NCBI GenBank assembly: GCA_035575515.1
Contig: DATLXU010000083.1
Coordinates: 1 to 33,432 of the forward strand
Source: DATLXU01 sp035575515
GTDB taxonomy: Bacteria; Acidobacteriota; Blastocatellia; UBA7656
DNA: 33,432 nucleotides
Direction: 5' to 3'
Below, one piece after another: positions 7,443 through 15,597 of this stretch. The first letter of the stretch is position 1; each line of letters begins with the position of its first letter. The notes under the pieces were generated by a model, which was given only the letters and a program-made list of their open reading frames with translations, did no database searches and was not told the DNA's origin. Position numbers and translations under genes: made by a program.

Positions 7443-8816
7443 ATGAAACTCTGGGGGGGCAGATTCAAGGGCGAAGCCGATGAAGAATTCGCCCGCTTCA
7501 ACGCGTCGTTTACTTTTGATCGCCGCTTGATCGAAGTTGACATTGAAGGCAGCCTCGCGCACGCGGAAGCTCTTCGCACGGCGGGAATACTCACCGACGA
7601 TGAAGAGAAAAAGATTGCTGAGGGACTGCGAGAAATCCTGCGCCGTTCGCGCGAGGACAAGAACTATCTCGACAGCCGCGACGCAGAAGACGTCCACAGC
7701 TTCGTCGAGGCGGAGCTTGTCGCGCTGATTGGAGACGTCGGGTACAGGCTGCACACGGGCCGCAGCCGCAACGATCAGGTTGCAACCGATCTGAGAATCT
7801 TTCTGCGCGGCGAGATTGATAAAACGAACGAGCTGATTCGCGAGCTTCAACGCGCGCTCGTTGAATTGGCCGAAGCTAGTAGCGATGTGATCATTCCCGG
7901 CTACACTCATCTGCAACGCGCGCAGCCGATTCTTTTCGCCCACTACCTGCTCGCCTTTTTTGAAATGATGAAGCGCGACCGCGTGCGATTAAACGAAATT
8001 CGCGCGCGAGTGAATCAACTGCCGCTCGGCGCAGGGGCGTTAGCGGGCACTGGCTTTCAAATTGATCGCGAGATGGTCGCGCGGCGATTGCGCTTTGAGG
8101 CCGTTTGTGAAAACAGCCTCGATGCAGTGAGCGACCGCGATTTCGTGATTGAATTCATCGGCGCGGCTGCAATCATCATGATGCACCTGAGCCGCTTGGC
8201 CGAGGACTTGATAATCTATTCAACATCAGAGTTCGGTTTCATCGAGCTATCGGATGCGGTATCAACCGGGTCGTCGTTGATGCCTCAGAAGAAAAATCCA
8301 GACTCGCTCGAATTGATTCGCGGGAAAGCGGGCCGCGTCTTCGGACATCACGCTGCATTGCTTGCTGTGATGAAAGGCTTGCCGCTCGCTTACAACAAAG
8401 ATATGCAGGAAGACAAAGAGGCGTTGTTTGACACGATTGACACGCTCGCCGCGTCGCTTAGCGTGATGACAACTGTGCTTCGCAACATCAGAGTCAACGC
8501 CGAGCGCACGCGCGAGGCTGCCGCGTCGAGTTATTCAAACGCAACAGACCTTGCCGATTATCTTGTGCGTTGCGGATTAGAATTTCGCCGCGCGCATGAA
8601 GTGGTCGGACGAGTCGTCAGCTACGCGATTGAGCAAGGCAAGAAGCTCGAAGATCTATCGCTCGATGAGTACAAAAAGTTTTCGCCTCTGTTTGAGGATG
8701 ATCTTTATGCGCCGCTCACGCTCGAATCATCTCTTCGCAGTAAATCAGCGCGCGGCGGAACTTCGCCAGAGCGTGTGAGCGAGGCGCTCGCGCGGGCTAA
8801 AGCTGAATTGGATTAG
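7443..8816 (+). CDS. argH: Argininosuccinate lyase
   Basis: ArgH splits argininosuccinate into arginine and fumarate, the last step of arginine synthesis, in the cytoplasm. At 457 residues it has the normal length. It starts MKLWGGRFKGEADEEFARFN, the usual N-terminus of the family, with AAGGGAGA at 7426-7433 ahead of the ATG. The superfamily signature GSSLMPQKKNPD begins near residue 276 and contains the catalytic serine loop; GYTHLQRAQP carries the conserved His, and TGRSRNDQVATD is the substrate-binding segment. The gene stands alone on the plus strand, about 6 kb from the rest of the arginine genes on the other strand, with unrelated genes in between. A hairpin at 8848-8869 follows it. Confidence 0.97.
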   Translation: MKLWGGRFKGEADEEFARFNASFTFDRRLIEVDIEGSLAHAEALRTAGILTDDEEKKIAEGLREILRRSREDKNYLDSRDAEDVHSFVEAELVALIGDVGYRLHTGRSRNDQVATDLRIFLRGEIDKTNELIRELQRALVELAEASSDVIIPGYTHLQRAQPILFAHYLLAFFEMMKRDRVRLNEIRARVNQLPLGAGALAGTGFQIDREMVARRLRFEAVCENSLDAVSDRDFVIEFIGAAAIIMMHLSRLAEDLIIYSTSEFGFIELSDAVSTGSSLMPQKKNPDSLELIRGKAGRVFGHHAALLAVMKGLPLAYNKDMQEDKEALFDTIDTLAASLSVMTTVLRNIRVNAERTREAAASSYSNATDLADYLVRCGLEFRRAHEVVGRVVSYAIEQGKKLEDLSLDEYKKFSPLFEDDLYAPLTLESSLRSKSARGGTSPERVSEALARAKAELD

Positions 8817-8847
8817 AGCGGATTTGATTGATAATTGAAATGAAATT

Positions 8848-8869
8848 GGGCGACCATAGAGAGTCGCCC
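8848..8869. terminator. Candidate bidirectional terminator after argH
   Basis: GGGCGAC (8848-8854) and GTCGCCC (8863-8869) form a perfect 7-bp stem with an 8-base loop between the convergent argH and methyltransferase relic. On the minus strand the stem is followed by a T-rich stretch (CAATTTCATTTCAATT); on the plus strand the T-tract is poor. Confidence 0.45.
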
Positions 8870-8942
8870 GTGAAAATCTTTCAAGCTCATTGCGAACTGC
8901 GAATGTTAGAAGCGGTCTCGCGCCGTTTGCAGCAAACATTGG

Positions 8943-9240
8943 CTATGCTGATTTGGCCTCGCTGCTTGGCGTAAGCGGCTGCGGTTTCGTTTTGCCAAGC
9001 CGCACCGGAATTATCATCGGCACTTGCTTGCGGTACTTTTTGTAAGCCTCTCCGTGAGCGTCAATCAGGTCGCGCTCCTCGAAGCGAATCGCAAGCAAGA
9101 TGTAGCCGGTCGCCGCCACAGCAAAGACTAGGTGGGCCGCCGTCATAACGGGCGTCATCCAGAACGCGAGCAGCCAGCCGAAATACAGCGGGTGACGCAC
9201 AAGCCTGTACGGTCCCGGCGTTCTGAATTTCAGGGTCGTG
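8943..9240 (-). pseudogene. 3' fragment of an isoprenylcysteine-methyltransferase-like membrane methyltransferase
   Basis: The minus-strand frame reads LKFRTPGPYRLVRHPLYFGW, then HLVFAVAATGYILLAIRFEERDL and HGEAYKKYRKQVPMIIP. This is the conserved C-terminal half of the ICMT/NnrU-like methyltransferase family, with the hallmark RHP motif, the EERDL motif and the YxxYRxxVP motif. The N-terminal membrane segments expected before it are absent. The family frame meets a TGA just upstream of about 9240, and beyond that point the sequence belongs to a truncated TPR gene in another frame. A GTG at 9200 could start an 85-residue remnant, but that would begin in the middle of the conserved core. I treat it as a dead gene left by a deletion. 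Confidence 0.75.
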
Positions 9241-9763
9241 TACGGCTTGCCTCATCGAGGTCGTCCGGGTAGCGTTTGACGAGTCGCCCCATCGCTTCCT
9301 TGTAATCAAGAGCGAGCTTTCTGGCATCGGCCTGCAGGTCGTTTGAGTATCTCTTCGACAACGCCTCGATATAAGCGCGCTCGTGCGCAGACGCTTTGGG
9401 CGCGAGTTCAGGGGCTTTCTGCATGCTCGCGTATGCCTCTTTGAATTGGGGTGCGTCGGCCTGCAAGTTGTAGTTCGAGCCGAGCGCAAGAGCGATGCCC
9501 CAATAAGCCATCGCCAGTTGCGGGTCAAGCTCGGCGGCGCGCTTGAATGAGCGCACGGCTTCGGCGTGGTTAAAGGCATAAATGTAAGCCAGCCCCTGAT
9601 TGAAGAAGCTTTGCGCTGAGGCGCTGGCGGTCGAGACCGGATGGTGGACATCGCCCAGACCAGGCACGAGCGTGACCGGTCTCATCTCATTCATCGAGTG
9701 ATTGTGTTGGCTGAATGCGCTCGTGGGAACGAGCAGTGCAAATAGTAGCAATAGATACTTCAT
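9230..9763 (-). CDS. Truncated exported TPR-repeat protein (N-terminal part only)
   Basis: The ATG at 9763 has GGAG at 9771-9774 upstream, and the product starts MKYLLLLFALLVPTSAFSQ, a signal peptide. It continues with TPR-like helices: SFFNQGLAYIYAFNHAEAVRSF, AAELDPQLAMAYWGIALALG and YIEALSKRYS. I recall this family (exported TPR proteins of several hundred residues) continuing past LVKRYPDDLDAA into a long C-terminal half. Here the family sequence stops at YPDDLDEAS and only RTRP remains before a stop at 9230, where the methyltransferase relic begins. The 177-residue product is thus probably a deletion remnant. Start and signal peptide are intact, so it may still be expressed, but it is unlikely to be functional. 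Confidence 0.65.
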   Translation of the reverse strand: MKYLLLLFALLVPTSAFSQHNHSMNEMRPVTLVPGLGDVHHPVSTASASAQSFFNQGLAYIYAFNHAEAVRSFKRAAELDPQLAMAYWGIALALGSNYNLQADAPQFKEAYASMQKAPELAPKASAHERAYIEALSKRYSNDLQADARKLALDYKEAMGRLVKRYPDDLDEASRTRP

Positions 9764-9785
9764 TTCAATTCTCCTATTAACCGCC

Positions 9786-10100
9786 TCACTTGGTCAGCCG
9801 CTCCGGCGGCATGTCTGGTTTCGGCTTTGGCAGGAAGCTCGACCTTTTGAGGTAATCGAGAAAAGAGCTTCGGCATATGCGCAACGGCCCGGCGCTCAAA
9901 TGCTGACAATGGAATTGCGAGTTCGCTATCCAGTAAAGAATCGCGCCGCCGCCGACAGCAGCTATAGCAGCCGCCGTTTCAAGCGAGAGCATCGTCATAT
10001 AAGCGCCGCACTCGCCGCACCAGTCTTCATCAGTGCCTGCGTGGTGGCTTATATCCACGACCCGCTCTGTCTCGATCACGATCCTAACCTCTCTTTTCAC
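9786..10100 (-). CDS. Small protein with CxxC motif and excisionase-like helix-turn-helix
   Basis: This 104-residue protein starts at a GTG at 10100 (MKREVRIVIETERVV) with GGAGGA just upstream. A CGEC motif near residue 28 is followed by MTMLSLETAAAIAAVGGG and AILYWIANSQFHCQ. I recall a family in Acidobacteria with the pattern WC..CG....M...EAA..AGV..R.IYRW.E.G..HF, a MerR/excisionase-like winged helix; this copy fits, with substitutions in the turn (GGGAILYWIAN). Function is unknown; DNA binding is inferred from the helix pattern. The gene ends 22 bases before the truncated TPR gene on the same strand, and the order HTH protein then TPR protein may have been an operon. The C-terminal tail is basic and proline-rich. 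Confidence 0.6.
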   Translation of the reverse strand: MKREVRIVIETERVVDISHHAGTDEDWCGECGAYMTMLSLETAAAIAAVGGGAILYWIANSQFHCQHLSAGPLRICRSSFLDYLKRSSFLPKPKPDMPPERLTK

Positions 10101-10157
10101 GATTCCTCCGTTCAGCGCAGGCTAACTGCCTTTGCCTCGATTCGGCCCTTGCGTTAG

Positions 10158-10652
10158 AATGAAAGCCGTTCGGGTTTCGGCTTTTGGATATTTTATACAG
10201 ATATCGGTTCAAACAAACCGGCTTTGTGGAAGGTGGCAATTGGCGGTGGCCAGCCCGCGCAATTGACCGCTGCGCCTTCGCGGTTTGCAGCCATATCACC
10301 AGATGGAAAGCTGATAGCCTGTCTTTATTCCAGCGAGCAGACAAATATGGAATGGCGAATAGCGGTCTTTCCATTTGAAGGGGGCGAGCCGATAAAAGTG
10401 TTTCCTCAACTTGCCAGCCGCGTGGCGGCTATCAAGTGGACGCCCGACGGGCGCGGCGTGGCTTACGTTGATAATAATCGAGACGAGTCAAACATCTGGG
10501 CGCAGCCGCTTGAAGGCGGAGAGCCGAAGCAGTTGACGCGGTTCGATTCCGAGCAGATATTCGGGTTCGACTGGTCGCCCGATGGAAAGCAACTCGTCTG
10601 CACGCGCGGCATCTGGGAGAGGAATCTGGCGCTAATCAGGAAATTCAGGTAG
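10158..10652 (+). pseudogene. C-terminal fragment of a TolB/WD40-like beta-propeller protein
   Basis: The frame is open from 10158 and reads FYTDIGSNKPALWKVAIGGG, then QPAQLT, FAAISPDGKLIACLY, GGEPIKVF, IKWTPDGRGVAYVDN, NIWAQPLEGGEPKQLT and FDWSPDGKQLVCTRG. These are blades of a PD40/TolB-type propeller with the repeating (S/T)PDG turn. In Acidobacteria such propellers often form the C-terminal half of Ser/Thr protein kinases or response regulators with an N-terminal DNA-binding domain. Here homology begins abruptly around 10185 with no ribosome-binding site, start codon or N-terminal domain; the first possible start (TTG at 10224) is inside a blade. I call it a 5'-deleted pseudogene. Confidence 0.7.
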
Positions 10653-10694
10653 AAGAATCCTCTCCGCGAAAAGAATCGTGCCGAGAGTAAAACT

Positions 10695-11165
10695 ATGTCA
10701 GACAAGGAAAAGACGAAAGATTGGAAGCGTCACGGCGTTCGCATCGTACACAGTGATGAGCTTGACACGAACACGCCGCAGACCGAAGGAATGAATCGCG
10801 CCGCCGCGATCAACTTCGCGAAAGCTGGCGCAACGAAGCTATGGGCAGGAACCGTGAACATTCACCCCGACGCAAAGACGGGCGCACACCATCACGGCGA
10901 GCTTGAAAGCGTCATCTACGTAGTCAGCGGGCGGGCGCGAATGCGATGGGGAGAGCATCTTGAATTCATGGCAGAGGCAGGGCCGGGCGATTTCATCTAC
11001 GTTCCGCCTTACGTGCCGCATCAGGAGATTAACGCGAGCGCGGATGAACCTCTCGAATGTGTAGTCGTGCGCAGCGGGCAGGAGCCAATCGTCATAAATC
11101 TTGACATCCCGACAATCGAGCCGCCCGAAGAAGTGAGGTGGGTTGATGACACGCATCCTGCATAG
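10695..11165 (+). CDS. Cupin-fold protein
   Basis: This 156-residue single-domain cupin begins at the ATG at 10695. The first cupin motif is visible as GAHHHGELESVIYVVSGRARMRWG (approximately residues 55-80), giving the His-His and Glu metal ligands. The second motif is PGDFIYVPPYVPHQEIN, giving the last His. It resembles the uncharacterised RmlC-like cupins of COG4101. Members of this superfamily bind a divalent metal and may be dioxygenases, isomerases or small-molecule sensors; nothing here tells which. The gene follows the propeller relic by 42 bases, and a long inverted repeat lies downstream. Confidence 0.85.
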   Translation: MSDKEKTKDWKRHGVRIVHSDELDTNTPQTEGMNRAAAINFAKAGATKLWAGTVNIHPDAKTGAHHHGELESVIYVVSGRARMRWGEHLEFMAEAGPGDFIYVPPYVPHQEINASADEPLECVVVRSGQEPIVINLDIPTIEPPEEVRWVDDTHPA

Positions 11166-11197
11166 AATGTTTTCATTCGGATGCGATTTGAAATTCA

Positions 11198-11291
11198 TTC
11201 ACCGCAAAGACGCCGCAGAACATAGAGGGTGCGCAGAGGTTTAATCCTTTCTCTGCGTAATCTCTGCGTCCTGCGGCGCCTTTGCGGTGAA
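11198..11291. repeat. Long intergenic inverted repeat (CGCAAAG/CGCAGAG type)
   Basis: The arm at 11198-11218 is the reverse complement of 11271-11291 at 20 of 21 positions. A nested stem pairs CGCAGAG (11232-11238) with CTCTGCG (11251-11257). It fills the gap between the convergent cupin and BNR genes and could form a long cruciform or terminator-like hairpin. A shorter relative occurs at 29203-29255. Confidence 0.8.
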
Positions 11292-11343
11292 CTGACTAAA
11301 ATGCCATCAATTGAAAATCGCTCTCACCGCTGCGGGCGATTTT

Positions 11344-14300
11344 CTAATGCGGCAACTCAATCGCCTTGCCCGCTATCACGGTCGGCGCGTTGTTCTTGCG
11401 CAAAGTCTCGTTCAGTTGCGGAATGCTTTGGCTGATGTACTTGTTTACATCTTCAAGCCTTTGACGAAACTTCGCTTCAAGCTCAGGGAACGCCTCGACC
11501 TGATAGCGGGTCGGCGCGGCGTTCACGCTGTCAATCATCTGAAAATACCCGCCGAGCCTTTCCGCTATCTCAGACCTTCCGGCAATTCCCAGTCCCGTTT
11601 CCTGCGGGCGAGCAATTTGATTTTGCAACGTCTCGATCTGTTTCAAATTATCTGAGATCGCTTTCGTCAAATCCTTCGGCGCGTCGGGCATGCGGTCTTT
11701 GACGGTCTTTTCGATCTGTGTGAGCTGCTCTTTCAAGCTGTCGAGCGTGCGCAGCGCATCGGTCGCAGCCGATTGCATATCGCGCACCTTCAAGCCCATC
11801 TCAAGCTGCTTCTGAAGATCAGCCGCCGTAACTTCCACAGTCGGATCCATTCGGACTTCGACGCGCTTCTCAAATGATCTGTCTCCAACCATCAGCTTGA
11901 CAGTGTAAGTTCCGGGCAGAACCTGCGGGCCGCGCGGGCCGCCGAAGAACGCGAGCTGTTCTTCGGTGGGCGGGCGGCGCGTGCGCGGGCCGTCGTAGCG
12001 AATATCCCACGCGGCGCGATTGAGTCCAGCCTCTTTCGGAACCTGCTTGATCTCCCTTACGAGCTTGCCGTTTGAATCCATCACTTGAATCTTCACTTCG
12101 GTTTTATCATCAGGCTTGTTCTTCAGGTAATAAGTTATCAGCGCGCCATAAGGCGGGTTCGGCCCCGTGAAGACTTTATCTCCGATGCCGTAGCGCGTGA
12201 ACCGCGATGTGAAGCGAATAGCTGGGCGAATGTCGAACAGATATGCATCGCTCTTTGCCACGTCGGCGCTCATCTGCTGAATCGGCGTGGCGTCGTCGAA
12301 AATCATAAGGCTTCGCCCGTGAGTTGCAAGAATCAAATCGTTCTCGCGCGGGTGAACCATTATGTCGTGAACCGACACGGTCGGCAGATTCTTTAGTCCG
12401 AGCGAAATCCAGTTGTTGCCGCCCGTGTAGGAAGCAAACAACCCAAGCTCCGTTCCCGCGTAAAGCAAGTTCGGATTTTTCGGGTCTTCGCGCACGACCT
12501 GCACATAAGCCTTATCAGGCAAATTGCCCGTGATGTTTGTCCAGGACTTCCCGCCATCCGTAGTCTTGAAGATGTACGGGCGGAAGTCGTCAAACATATG
12601 CCGCTCGAATGCGACATAAGCGATGTTTGCCCCAGTTCGTGATGGCTCGACGTGCGAGACGGGCGAGTTGGCCGCGACGCCTTTGACGTTCTTGACGACA
12701 TTCGTCCACGTCTTTCCGCCGTCGGTCGTGATTTGGAGATTGCCGTCATCAGTTCCCGCCCAGATGATATTCTGGTTCACAGGCGATTCGGCAAGGCTGA
12801 TGATCGTGCAGTAGTATTCGGCTCCGGTGTTTTCGATGGCGACTGGCCCGCCCGCGTCTTTCAACTTTTCTTTGTCATTCGTTGTCAAGTCGTCGCTGAT
12901 CTGCTGCCACGTCTTTCCGAAGTCTGTTGATTTGAAGACGACGTTGCCGCCGAAATAGACCGTTTCACGGTCGTGCGACGAAAGAATGATGGGCGAGTTC
13001 CAGTTGAACCGGTACTTGTCATTGCCCGCTGCGCCGCCTTCGCCAACAGGGTAAGGGCTGACGAGTTGCTGTTCGAGCGTGCGGAAGTTCGTGCGAACGA
13101 TATTGCCGCCCTGCGATTCCGAAAGGTATAGGTCGGGATTATCGGGATGATTCAACACAAAAAAGCCGTCGCCGAAATTGACCATGCGCCAATCGTCGTT
13201 CAGGATGCCTGCGGGTTCGCGGTTGCGGCTCGGCCCGGTCCATCCGCCGTTGTCCTGCAATCCGCCGTGAACGTAGTAAAACGGCTGGCGATTGTCAGCC
13301 CATACTTGATAGAACTGGCCGATGGGAATGTTGTTGACGTACTCCCAGTGCTCGCCGCGATCATAAGAGACGGCAATGCCGCCGTCCTGTCCCTGCCACA
13401 TACGGTTTGGGTCTTTCGGGTCAATCCAGAAAGCATGAAAATCAACGTGAGTCTTGCCAGAGATTGGCCGGAACGTGCGCCCGCCATCAATCGAAACGAA
13501 TAGGGTTGATGCGACAGCATAAACTCGATTCTCGTCCACAGGGTCGACGCGTACGCGCGTGTAATAGAATCCGCGCGAGACAATGTTGCCCTGCTTGGAC
13601 ATCTGCTTGAAAGTTTCGCCGCGATCATCCGAGCGATAGAGAGTTCCGTCTTTCGATTCCGTTATGACGTAAACGACGTTCGGGTTGCTCGGCGCGACGC
13701 GAACGCCTATGCGGCCCATCAGCTTCGGCAGTCCGTTTGTTATCTTCTTCCACGTGCGCCCGCCATCAATCGAGCGATAGACGCCGCCGTTTTCGTCCCC
13801 GCTCGTGAACGTCCACGGCTTGCGCTCGAACTTCCACATCCCCGCATACATTATGTTCGGGTTCGCAGGATCAATCTCTAAGTCGCACGCGCCGTGCTGC
13901 GTGTCAATGTAGAGAGTCTTCTGCCAGGTCTTTCCGCCATCGGTCGTCATAAAGACGCCGCGCTCTTCATTCGGGCCGAAGGCGTGACCGAGCGCGGCAA
14001 CATAAACGATGTCGGGATTCGATGGATGAACGAGTACGCGCGAGATGTATTGAGTATCTTTGAGGCCCATGTGCTGCCACGTTTTGCCGCCGTCGTTTGA
14101 TTTATAAACGCCGTCGCCGAACGAGACGCTGTTACGCACATTGGATTCGCCCGTGCCGACCCAGACGACTTCCGGGTTGTTCGGCTCAAGCGCGATGTCT
14201 CCGACGGAGATTGTACTCTGCCGCTCAAAGATTGGAGTCCATGTCGTGCCGCCGTTGGTGGTCTTCCACACGCCGCCCGATGCCGAGCCGACATAGACGA

Positions 14301-14502
14301 CGTTAGGATTGCCCGCGACGCCTTCGACATCGGCGACGCGCCCGCCCATGTTCGCAGGTCCGATGCTCCGCCATTCGAGCCGCTCGAACGCTTTCGCGTC
14401 AACGGGCGAGCCGTTCTGCGCGAAAGAAGAGATTGAAAGAATCGAACTGAAAACGAGAGTAATTACAAGACACAATACCTGAGGCAGTCGGGCTTTACGC
14501 AT
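11344..14502 (-). CDS. Large exported BNR/sortilin-like beta-propeller protein
   Basis: The 1052-residue product starts at the ATG at 14502 with AGGAGG five bases upstream. A signal peptide is evident (MRKARLPQVLCLVITLVF...SSFAQ). About ten Asp-box/BNR repeats follow: TTNGGTTW, SNDGGKTW, TTDGGKTW, SIDGGRTW, SDDRGETF, SIDGGRTF, STDFGKTW, TTDGGKTW and TTDGGKSW. They are interspersed with NPNVVYVG-type strands, giving tandem propellers of the VPS10/sortilin and WD40/YVTN/BNR superfamily over roughly residues 40-760. The remaining C-terminal part includes a strand-rich segment and then a helical, Gln/Glu-rich stretch (KEQLTQIEKTVKDRMPD). Such proteins are common and numerous in Acidobacteria; some relatives are glycoside hydrolases or peptide-binding proteins, but none of the catalytic residues can be assigned here. 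Extracellular or periplasmic location is inferred. Confidence 0.85.
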   Translation of the reverse strand: MRKARLPQVLCLVITLVFSSILSISSFAQNGSPVDAKAFERLEWRSIGPANMGGRVADVEGVAGNPNVVYVGSASGGVWKTTNGGTTWTPIFERQSTISVGDIALEPNNPEVVWVGTGESNVRNSVSFGDGVYKSNDGGKTWQHMGLKDTQYISRVLVHPSNPDIVYVAALGHAFGPNEERGVFMTTDGGKTWQKTLYIDTQHGACDLEIDPANPNIMYAGMWKFERKPWTFTSGDENGGVYRSIDGGRTWKKITNGLPKLMGRIGVRVAPSNPNVVYVITESKDGTLYRSDDRGETFKQMSKQGNIVSRGFYYTRVRVDPVDENRVYAVASTLFVSIDGGRTFRPISGKTHVDFHAFWIDPKDPNRMWQGQDGGIAVSYDRGEHWEYVNNIPIGQFYQVWADNRQPFYYVHGGLQDNGGWTGPSRNREPAGILNDDWRMVNFGDGFFVLNHPDNPDLYLSESQGGNIVRTNFRTLEQQLVSPYPVGEGGAAGNDKYRFNWNSPIILSSHDRETVYFGGNVVFKSTDFGKTWQQISDDLTTNDKEKLKDAGGPVAIENTGAEYYCTIISLAESPVNQNIIWAGTDDGNLQITTDGGKTWTNVVKNVKGVAANSPVSHVEPSRTGANIAYVAFERHMFDDFRPYIFKTTDGGKSWTNITGNLPDKAYVQVVREDPKNPNLLYAGTELGLFASYTGGNNWISLGLKNLPTVSVHDIMVHPRENDLILATHGRSLMIFDDATPIQQMSADVAKSDAYLFDIRPAIRFTSRFTRYGIGDKVFTGPNPPYGALITYYLKNKPDDKTEVKIQVMDSNGKLVREIKQVPKEAGLNRAAWDIRYDGPRTRRPPTEEQLAFFGGPRGPQVLPGTYTVKLMVGDRSFEKRVEVRMDPTVEVTAADLQKQLEMGLKVRDMQSAATDALRTLDSLKEQLTQIEKTVKDRMPDAPKDLTKAISDNLKQIETLQNQIARPQETGLGIAGRSEIAERLGGYFQMIDSVNAAPTRYQVEAFPELEAKFRQRLEDVNKYISQSIPQLNETLRKNNAPTVIAGKAIELPH

Positions 14503-14612
14503 TGCATACCTCCTAATTTGTTTTGGATGAAACCTGAATCGAGCCTAAAGAATAAACCAGCCGCGCGGCATTCGTCTATCTGCGGAAAGCGAGCGCGGCA
14601 GGGCGATTACGG

Positions 14613-15500
14613 TCACGCCGTTATCATCGTGCCCGCGCCCTCGTCGGTGAAGACTTCGTAAAGCAGCGCGTTGCGGCGCTGCCCGTTGATGATGTGCGCG
14701 CTGCGGACTCCGCGACGAATCAATTGGGCAATCGCGGCGATCTTCGGCAGCATCCCCGACGACACGACCTTGTCGCGCACCAATCGCTCTGCTTCATCAA
14801 CGGTCAGCCGCGAGATTCTCGATGATGGATCGTTGCGGTCGAGCAATACGCCGTCAACGTCCGTGAGCAGAATCAATTTCTCTGCTTCAAGGTGAATGGC
14901 AATCTCGGCAGCAATCGTATCGGCGTTGATGTTATAGACGTTGCCCTGCTCGTCTGCGCCGAGCGACGAGATGACCGGTATGTAGCCGTTGTCTAGCAAC
15001 AGGCTGACAAGTCCAACATTAATTTCAACGATGTCGCCGACGTGGCCAAAATCAATCGTCTCGACTTCGCCCGTTTCTTGATTGAGCACCTTTTGAATCT
15101 CTCGCCGCCGCGCGTGGATGATGTTGCCGTCAACGCCCGAAAGCCCTACCGTCTCGCCGCCCGCGCGCCGCAGCGCCGACAAAATATCCGTATTGATCTG
15201 TCCGGCGAAGACCATCTTTGCCACTTCGAGCGTGTCAGCGTCAGTCACGCGGCGGCCATTGACTATCCGCTGAGTAATGCCGAGTTTTTCGGCAATCGAA
15301 GAGAGCTGCTTGCCGCCACCGTGAATGACGGCAACGTGAATGCCTACCTGCTGGCAGAGCGTTATCTCTTCGGCGAGCGAGTTGAGCTGTTCCTGATCTT
15401 CGGTGACCTTGCCCGACAGCTTGACGACGAACGTCTTGTTCTTGAACCGTTGAATGTACGGCAGCGCCTCGCGCAGCAGATCGAGTCTTTCGTTTATCAT
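14613..15500 (-). CDS. argB: Acetylglutamate kinase
   Basis: ArgB phosphorylates N-acetylglutamate with ATP, the second and usually the controlled step of arginine synthesis. The 295-residue protein has the amino-acid-kinase motifs: FVVKLSGK near residue 25 for the nucleotide, VIHGGGKQLS for the acyl-amino acid, NINADTIAAEIA, and LILLTDVDGVL. An N-terminal helix (INERLDLLREALPYIQRF) precedes the kinase fold; in hexameric, arginine-inhibited ArgB enzymes such a helix interlinks dimers, so feedback inhibition is plausible. The start codon ATG at 15500 has no clear ribosome-binding site. It is the last gene of the operon, 97 bases after the carbamoyltransferase gene, with a hairpin in the gap. 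Confidence 0.95.
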   Translation of the reverse strand: MINERLDLLREALPYIQRFKNKTFVVKLSGKVTEDQEQLNSLAEEITLCQQVGIHVAVIHGGGKQLSSIAEKLGITQRIVNGRRVTDADTLEVAKMVFAGQINTDILSALRRAGGETVGLSGVDGNIIHARRREIQKVLNQETGEVETIDFGHVGDIVEINVGLVSLLLDNGYIPVISSLGADEQGNVYNINADTIAAEIAIHLEAEKLILLTDVDGVLLDRNDPSSRISRLTVDEAERLVRDKVVSSGMLPKIAAIAQLIRRGVRSAHIINGQRRNALLYEVFTDEGAGTMITA

Positions 15501-15544
15501 AGGAATCAGGCGTCAGAAGCGGAGCGTAGAAGGGTTGCCGCCCT

Positions 15545-15569
15545 GAAACTGGCTCTGGGAGCCAATTTC
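15545..15569. repeat. Hairpin in the argF'-argB gap
   Basis: GAAA, one unpaired base, TGGCTC, a TGG loop, GAGCCA, one unpaired base and TTTC form an almost continuous stem. A close relative (inverted in orientation) lies in the argC-argD gap at 17859-17881. There is no T-tract, so it is not an ordinary terminator. Confidence 0.7.
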
Positions 15570-15597
15570 AAGCCAACCCTCAATCCTCTTATCCCTT

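Noticed and set aside
10224..10652. A start at the TTG at 10224 for the propeller gene
   Set aside because: Homologous sequence continues upstream of the TTG, so the real gene began earlier and is truncated.
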